A DNA stretch of 64,000 nucleotides from contig JAQJVK010000003.1 of NCBI GenBank assembly GCA_035578135.1, positions 30,688,083 to 30,752,082 on the forward strand. The letters are read 5' to 3'. Position numbers and translations under genes: made by a program. Numbering within the stretch: position 1 is the first letter of the stretch; the number at the start of each line of letters is the position of its first letter. This stretch comes from Flexamia atlantica (lineage: Eukaryota; Arthropoda; Insecta; Hemiptera; Cicadellidae). Below are positions 59,371 through 64,000 of this stretch, piece by piece. Under the pieces are notes generated by a model. The model had not been told where the DNA came from. It searched no databases and saw only the letters and a program-made list of their open reading frames with translations.

Positions 59371-61420
59371 TACACAAACGTTGATCAAGAGAAGCAGAAC
59401 ATACTGCCCTGAGGGTATGTGATCTACCGTTGTTGAAAATACAATTCAAAATCAAAATAAGGGGATAGGATTTGGCTAGAATTTCCAAACCATAAGTATT
59501 TTCGACAAAATGTTTAAAGAAAGAACGTAAATTAATTAAAAAGAACGTAATGGAATAATATTTTAATCAGATTAAAACTAACATTTAAATTTACTGATGA
59601 GTCATAATATTATTCATAGGAGTAATTAAATCAAACGACTTTAACGATTGGAAGGGCAAATAAATTAATATAGGTAATGGCTCAGCCATTAAAATAAGTA
59701 AATATTAACATTGTTATCTTTTAAATGATTTAAGAATTCATAGATTCATAGATTTTTGAAATACGGTATCAAAGAATAGATCGATTAGCGTACCCTTTAA
59801 ATTAAATTTATTAATGTTCATATTTACATCTTTAAATGTTCGACTTAGATATTTTAGATTATGCGATTATATTTTTTATTTACCAAAACAATACAACCCG
59901 AAAAGAGACAGTGGTTTCAGTTACATAAACAGAATTGGGTTATTGTTGTCAAATTGTTTATTATAGGAATGTTTGTGAGTTGAATAGTGATTTATTTTAT
60001 TATGTTTAGTTACATGATTGGCTCTTATCACATTACTGTGTTGATTTAATTGCAATCCTTAACTTCCAAGGCCAAGCGAGTCAAAGTAAATCCTTCTATG
60101 TATAAGCTATTTAATACTTTTTCCATTACCTTAACAATAACTTCACCATTTTTAATTAAACTTTACAATACATATATGTGGACTTGGTGGTTGGTAATGT
60201 AGAACCTTAAAATTCAAACAAAATGCACTTCGAAAAAAGTGATGATAAATAGTAACTTTTTAAAACATTATTCGAGGTGAAACATTTCTATCCTGGGCAG
60301 CGTGTTGTTGATCATCGCTGCACGCCGTGGGTTGTCTACGTTACAACGACAGCGTGGTCGTGGTTTGGTTTATCTTTCGTTTTTATCTATTTTTATTTCA
60401 TGTAAAACTCCTACATCATAAGAATAACTCACTATACACGGCGGTACGTCGTCAGTTTTTGTTTAGAAGCTATTAACAATCTCTTTTGTGTAGGGTGTTT
60501 TATCCCCCTCCTACGAAATCCTACTTTTGTAGACCAAACAACCCTAACCCTGTAACCAAACAATAGCCTAAATATAAAATTTGATTGTAAAACTCAAGAT
60601 GCTTAAGTTATTTCGAAAAAAATATTCATAATCATTAAAATTACTACTGTAACTAATAATTTAATGAAAAATGTTTATCACAGTTGATTGTTTTTTTTTC
60701 GAATTTTTTCCTCACGTGCGAAATCGCACCTCACTGGTACATTAGAAGATTGTTATCTGTGATTTAAGGTTCTATTTTAACAGTTTCCTTCATTGTTACA
60801 AATCACTAACAAAATATAAAGAATTTGGAACGTTGAGTATTTTATTTTAGCTTTTCTTCACTCAGAAAGTGGACAATCATTATAATTTCTTGGTAAAAAA
60901 TCTGAAGCATCATTATTTTAATGTCTGACAATAGTGAATGAAAAGTACCTGCAATTTGTATGAGTATGATTATTTCAATTTTGGAAACTGATTTCTGAGT
61001 TTGACTTACCGTTTAACTAAATAGATTTCTGATTAAGACAACAAACAGCTTGAGTTTTTTCATATTTAAAATTGAGGTAGAAACCACAAGTCCGTGGATG
61101 CGTGAGTGAGTGAAGGCTGGAAAGATGCATATAATTACTGTCAAACACCACCATTCATCCCCCAAGCTCACAAGGCGAGCATCTGCAGCTGCAATACATC
61201 GTATTACGCCACGCCGCAGTGAATGTGTCAGTAGTTGAATGTCATCGCTGAATATCCGCTGTTCAGCTTCTACCATGTGTGGCTGGTTAACCTCAGCCTC
61301 ATTTTGTGTTCCAAAAATTTACGGTACGAGGATGCTTCATTAAAAAATTTTTTCTACGCGGTAGTTTAGTACGTTATTGGGCCATTAAACATAATAAATC
61401 ACTTAGTGTTGCGGAAAGGT
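59371..61420. other. Gene-poor stretch
   Basis: No firm gene. An 87-codon minus-strand frame at 61013-61276 sits in a GC-richer patch (61090-61300) but has no known domain. Near 60715 a small palindrome GTGCGAAATCGCAC is present. Confidence 0.4.
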
Positions 61421-61610
61421 AATCAAATCAAATCAAATCCAATCAAATCAAATTTCTTTATTGTCAAAAAACACAATAATGTGCATAACAATCGTCAGTA
61501 CATAATATATATAAAATGCAGCACAACATAACAAAAATCAAGTAAAATATTCATTCAAGGAATAATACTCCTTAAGAACCAGAAAGTCTTTCCTAATTAA
61601 TTAATTAGTT
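61421..61610 (-). pseudogene. 3' end of a minus-strand CR1/Jockey-like LINE
   Basis: The minus strand reads DFLVLKEYYSLNEYFT then a stop (61538-61540), matching the usual Phe-Tyr-Ser-x-x-Glu-Phe style end of CR1/Jockey-type LINE ORF2. A short 3' untranslated region holds AATAAAG and runs into a tandem TTTGA tail (61423-61455 on the plus strand as TCAAA). Only the extreme end of the element is present. Confidence 0.7.
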
Positions 61611-62704
61611 CCTTGTTTTTTTCTCCAGTTACACATGGAACTGTCTTGCTTTTTGATTTTCCTTTTTGTTCACTTGTAAATTTTATATGATTTGTAAAAA
61701 TTGGTTTGAAAGAATAAATGCATGTTGATGATGGAATTTTTAACAAAAAATATCAAGTGTTTAAAAATTGTAAATAAAATTAACAATATATGAAACATAC
61801 AGACTGGAAGAAAAACAGGTCATATGAATTAAGGAAAATGTATCGGGAATAATCCAGGGAAAATATTTATGACTTGTGTTGAGGTACAAACAACCAAATA
61901 CTTAGTAATTTTATTGACACCTTTAATCTCTCTGATATGAGATTAATAGTTGTATTTACATTTCATTAATTTTACATGTAGTGTGTAAAAACACATATCT
62001 TTCATTTTCTTGACTGTTTATAATTTTAATTTAATTTCTAACATATGATTTATTTTGTCATTTGTTTTTACAAAAGATAAATAAAAACATTATACAGACC
62101 ACTAATGTCGAAAAAACATGTCTTATTATTTTTTACTCTTAATTTGCATTTTAATTTCATTTCACATTAATAACTAAACATGTAGTAAAATATAGTACAT
62201 TGATTTGGGTGTATTAGAGATTTGATACGGAATGGGATGGATAATTTCAGTTTAATAATGATTCAAAAACATTTTTGTCTTGTACTAGTGAATTTACTCC
62301 ATAAGGAAGGTAGAAGTATAGCCATGATAGGTACGGCAGTGCCGGTAGGTGGCACGAAAATTTTTCAGCAAATGATGATGATTTATCATCATAGTATTAG
62401 GATTTTGAAAACCCTTGATGATTCATTTTTGGTATTTAGAATTATATATCAATGTTTCATTGGACTGCATATTAAAATAGCCAGTAACCGTAAAGCTGAA
62501 ATCTAAGGGAATCCTCGGTTTCCTTACGTTGAGACGAATTGAGATCAACTGAATTTTGAAAACATCCAAAATTAATTTCCCTTTTAAAACATTAATTTGC
62601 CATTTTAAAAAACCGTTTTTTCCATTACAGCTTATTAAAGAGAAAAAAAAACAGGTTATCTGAATCTTGATTTAAAGTATGCTTCATTATTCGTAAATAC
62701 CTTC
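61611..62704. other. AT-rich stretch
   Basis: A 94-codon plus-strand frame at 62222-62506 has a His/Met-rich patch from ATGATGATTTATCATCAT and no domain; unsupported. Confidence 0.4.
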
Positions 62705-64000
62705 ATTGCAGCAGACCTGCATACTCAGCGAATTTCAAATGTAAAAGAAAATAGTTCAAGCCGACATGCATGACTTGACATGTTTTTGGAAGCTACATAA
62801 GAATAACATGGGGAATGAGAGTATACAGGTTTGCTGTCACGAGAATGGAAATATCGGGGATTTTAGACTATGAAACATTATATATCATCTAGATGAAGCC
62901 ACAAACCAAGTTTGATCAATATACAGGGTGTCCCGAAATTATGGTAAAATATTTTAGCATATGATAGTAGAGGTAAAAATAAGAAAAAAAGTTCATATAA
63001 ACATAGGCCCTAAATTGCTTCGTTTTCCGTCTGTGTGTCTGTTTGTGATTTTTACATATTTAATCATATCTCACGAACCGCTAAACGTATAAACTTCAAA
63101 CTTGGTATATGGATTACCACTATGAAGAACTATTTTTGTATGGAGTATCAAATTTCTACTCTGTACCATTTCAAAATGGCGACTGTTTTTTGTTTTCAAA
63201 ACTAAATATCTTAAAAACCGTAAATTTTAGAAAAATTACAACAGAGACAAAAAAGTTGCAAAATTTAATCTAATAAACGCTGATATTAATATTATGATGT
63301 TTGGACAACTAATAACAGAGAAATTGTAATTTTTCTGAATAAAAACATGGTTTTTTTCAACATTTTGTCTGCAATTTGCATGTTTTTATTCAGAAAAATT
63401 AAAATTTCTCTGTTATTAGTTGTACAAACATCATAATATTAATATTAGCGTCTATTAGATTAAATTTTGCAACTTTTTTGTCTCTTGTGTAATTTTTCTA
63501 AAATTTACGGTTTTTAAGATATTTAGTTTTGAAAACAAAAAACAGTCGCCATTTTGAAATGGTACAAAGTAGAAATTTGATAATCCATACAAAAATAGTT
63601 CTTCAAAGTGGTAATCCATATACCAAGTTTGAAGTTTATACGTCTAGCGGTTCGTGAGATATGATTAAATATGTAAAAATCACAAACGGACACACAGACG
63701 GAAAACGAAGCAATTTAGGGCCTATGTTTATATGAACTTTTTTTCTTATTTTTACCTCTACTATCATATGCTAAAATATTTTACCATAATTTCGGGACAC
63801 CCTGTATACTGAGAAATAAGCAAGACACAGAATTTTATTTGTTTTCCATAAGGTTAACATTGGACCACGTACTGTGTTTACCACTTTCAATACCTCGGTA
63901 ACCAATGGACATAGAGCAGTGATTCAAAATACTAAAAAATGTTTGTTTTGTTGAGTTGAATTCGATGGTGCCAACAAAAATTGGATACATTTTATTTTTC
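62705..64000. repeat. 1.2 kb dispersed repeat, copy 3, split and cut by the window end
   Basis: Starts TTGCAGCAGACCTGCATACT. After an inserted foldback (62922-63806) the family text resumes with CCACGTACTGTGTTTACCAC, as in the copies at 49270 and 51080, and runs off the window. Confidence 0.7.
62922..63806. mobile_element. Foldback element with 428 bp arms inserted in TA
   Basis: Left arm 62922-63349 and right arm 63379-63806 are highly similar reverse complements around a 29-base loop. Ends are TACAGGGTGTCCCG and its complement, inside an ATATA context that suggests TA targeting. It has split a 1.2 kb repeat copy. No protein is encoded. Its high arm identity makes it the youngest-looking large foldback here. 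Confidence 0.9.

Noticed and set aside
62222..62506. 94-codon frame
   Set aside because: No domain; low-complexity His/Met patch; background codon use.
1..64000. CRISPR arrays, bacterial operons, prophage or plasmid features
   Set aside because: Nothing in the window supports a prokaryotic source; repeats are transposon-type and genes are sparse.

Overview
The window reads as AT-rich (roughly two thirds A+T by eye) intergenic or intronic DNA from a large, transposon-laden animal genome. The dispersed-repeat style, the Copia and CR1/Jockey-like fragments, the tRNA-type SINE and the foldback elements suggest an arthropod, most likely an insect; hemipteran is a guess. There are no operons, ribosome binding sites or bacterial genes. 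Almost all short open frames are chance or transposon text.

Only one convincing protein-coding gene is present: an apparently single-exon gene at 42971-44239 for a 422-residue secreted protein built on a 49-residue (147 bp) tandem repeat. A decayed copy of its 3' end lies just downstream (44385-44640). The protein family is not recognised.

Layout. 1-9300: gene-poor, with a foldback element at 1502-2334. 9326-9903: a broken Copia gag. 10033-12385: an inverted-repeat element followed by a 1.8 kb terminal-inverted-repeat (TIR) element carrying a tRNA-derived SINE and two adjacent perfect hairpins. 12400-19200: gene-poor, with two GC-rich islands (14.6 and 17.3 kb). 19255-20189: a TIR element with subterminal motif repeats. 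22650-24005 and 28274-29325: long foldbacks. 26579-27463 and 47257-48462: two opposite copies of one Helitron-like family. 32106-32360: a near-perfect palindrome holding a hammerhead-ribozyme-like motif on each strand. 37150-38440: a GC-rich internally deleted non-LTR element with an ORF1 remnant. 38925-40717: foldback-family copies and another TIR element. 40739-41336: a broken LINE reverse-transcriptase C-terminus. 49270-52322: two copies of a 1.2 kb repeat in direct orientation. 53457-53613: another short-loop palindrome. 54325-56609: related repeats in inverted orientation with a nested TA-flanked MITE. 61421-61610: the 3' end of a minus-strand LINE. 62705-64000: a third copy of the 1.2 kb repeat, split by an 885 bp foldback inserted at TA.

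The strongest leads are the palindromic hammerhead-like locus at 32.2 kb, the repetitive secreted-protein gene with its degenerate neighbour, the pair of hairpins with identical loops at 12.0-12.2 kb, and the general excess of long foldbacks that would give hairpin RNA if transcribed.
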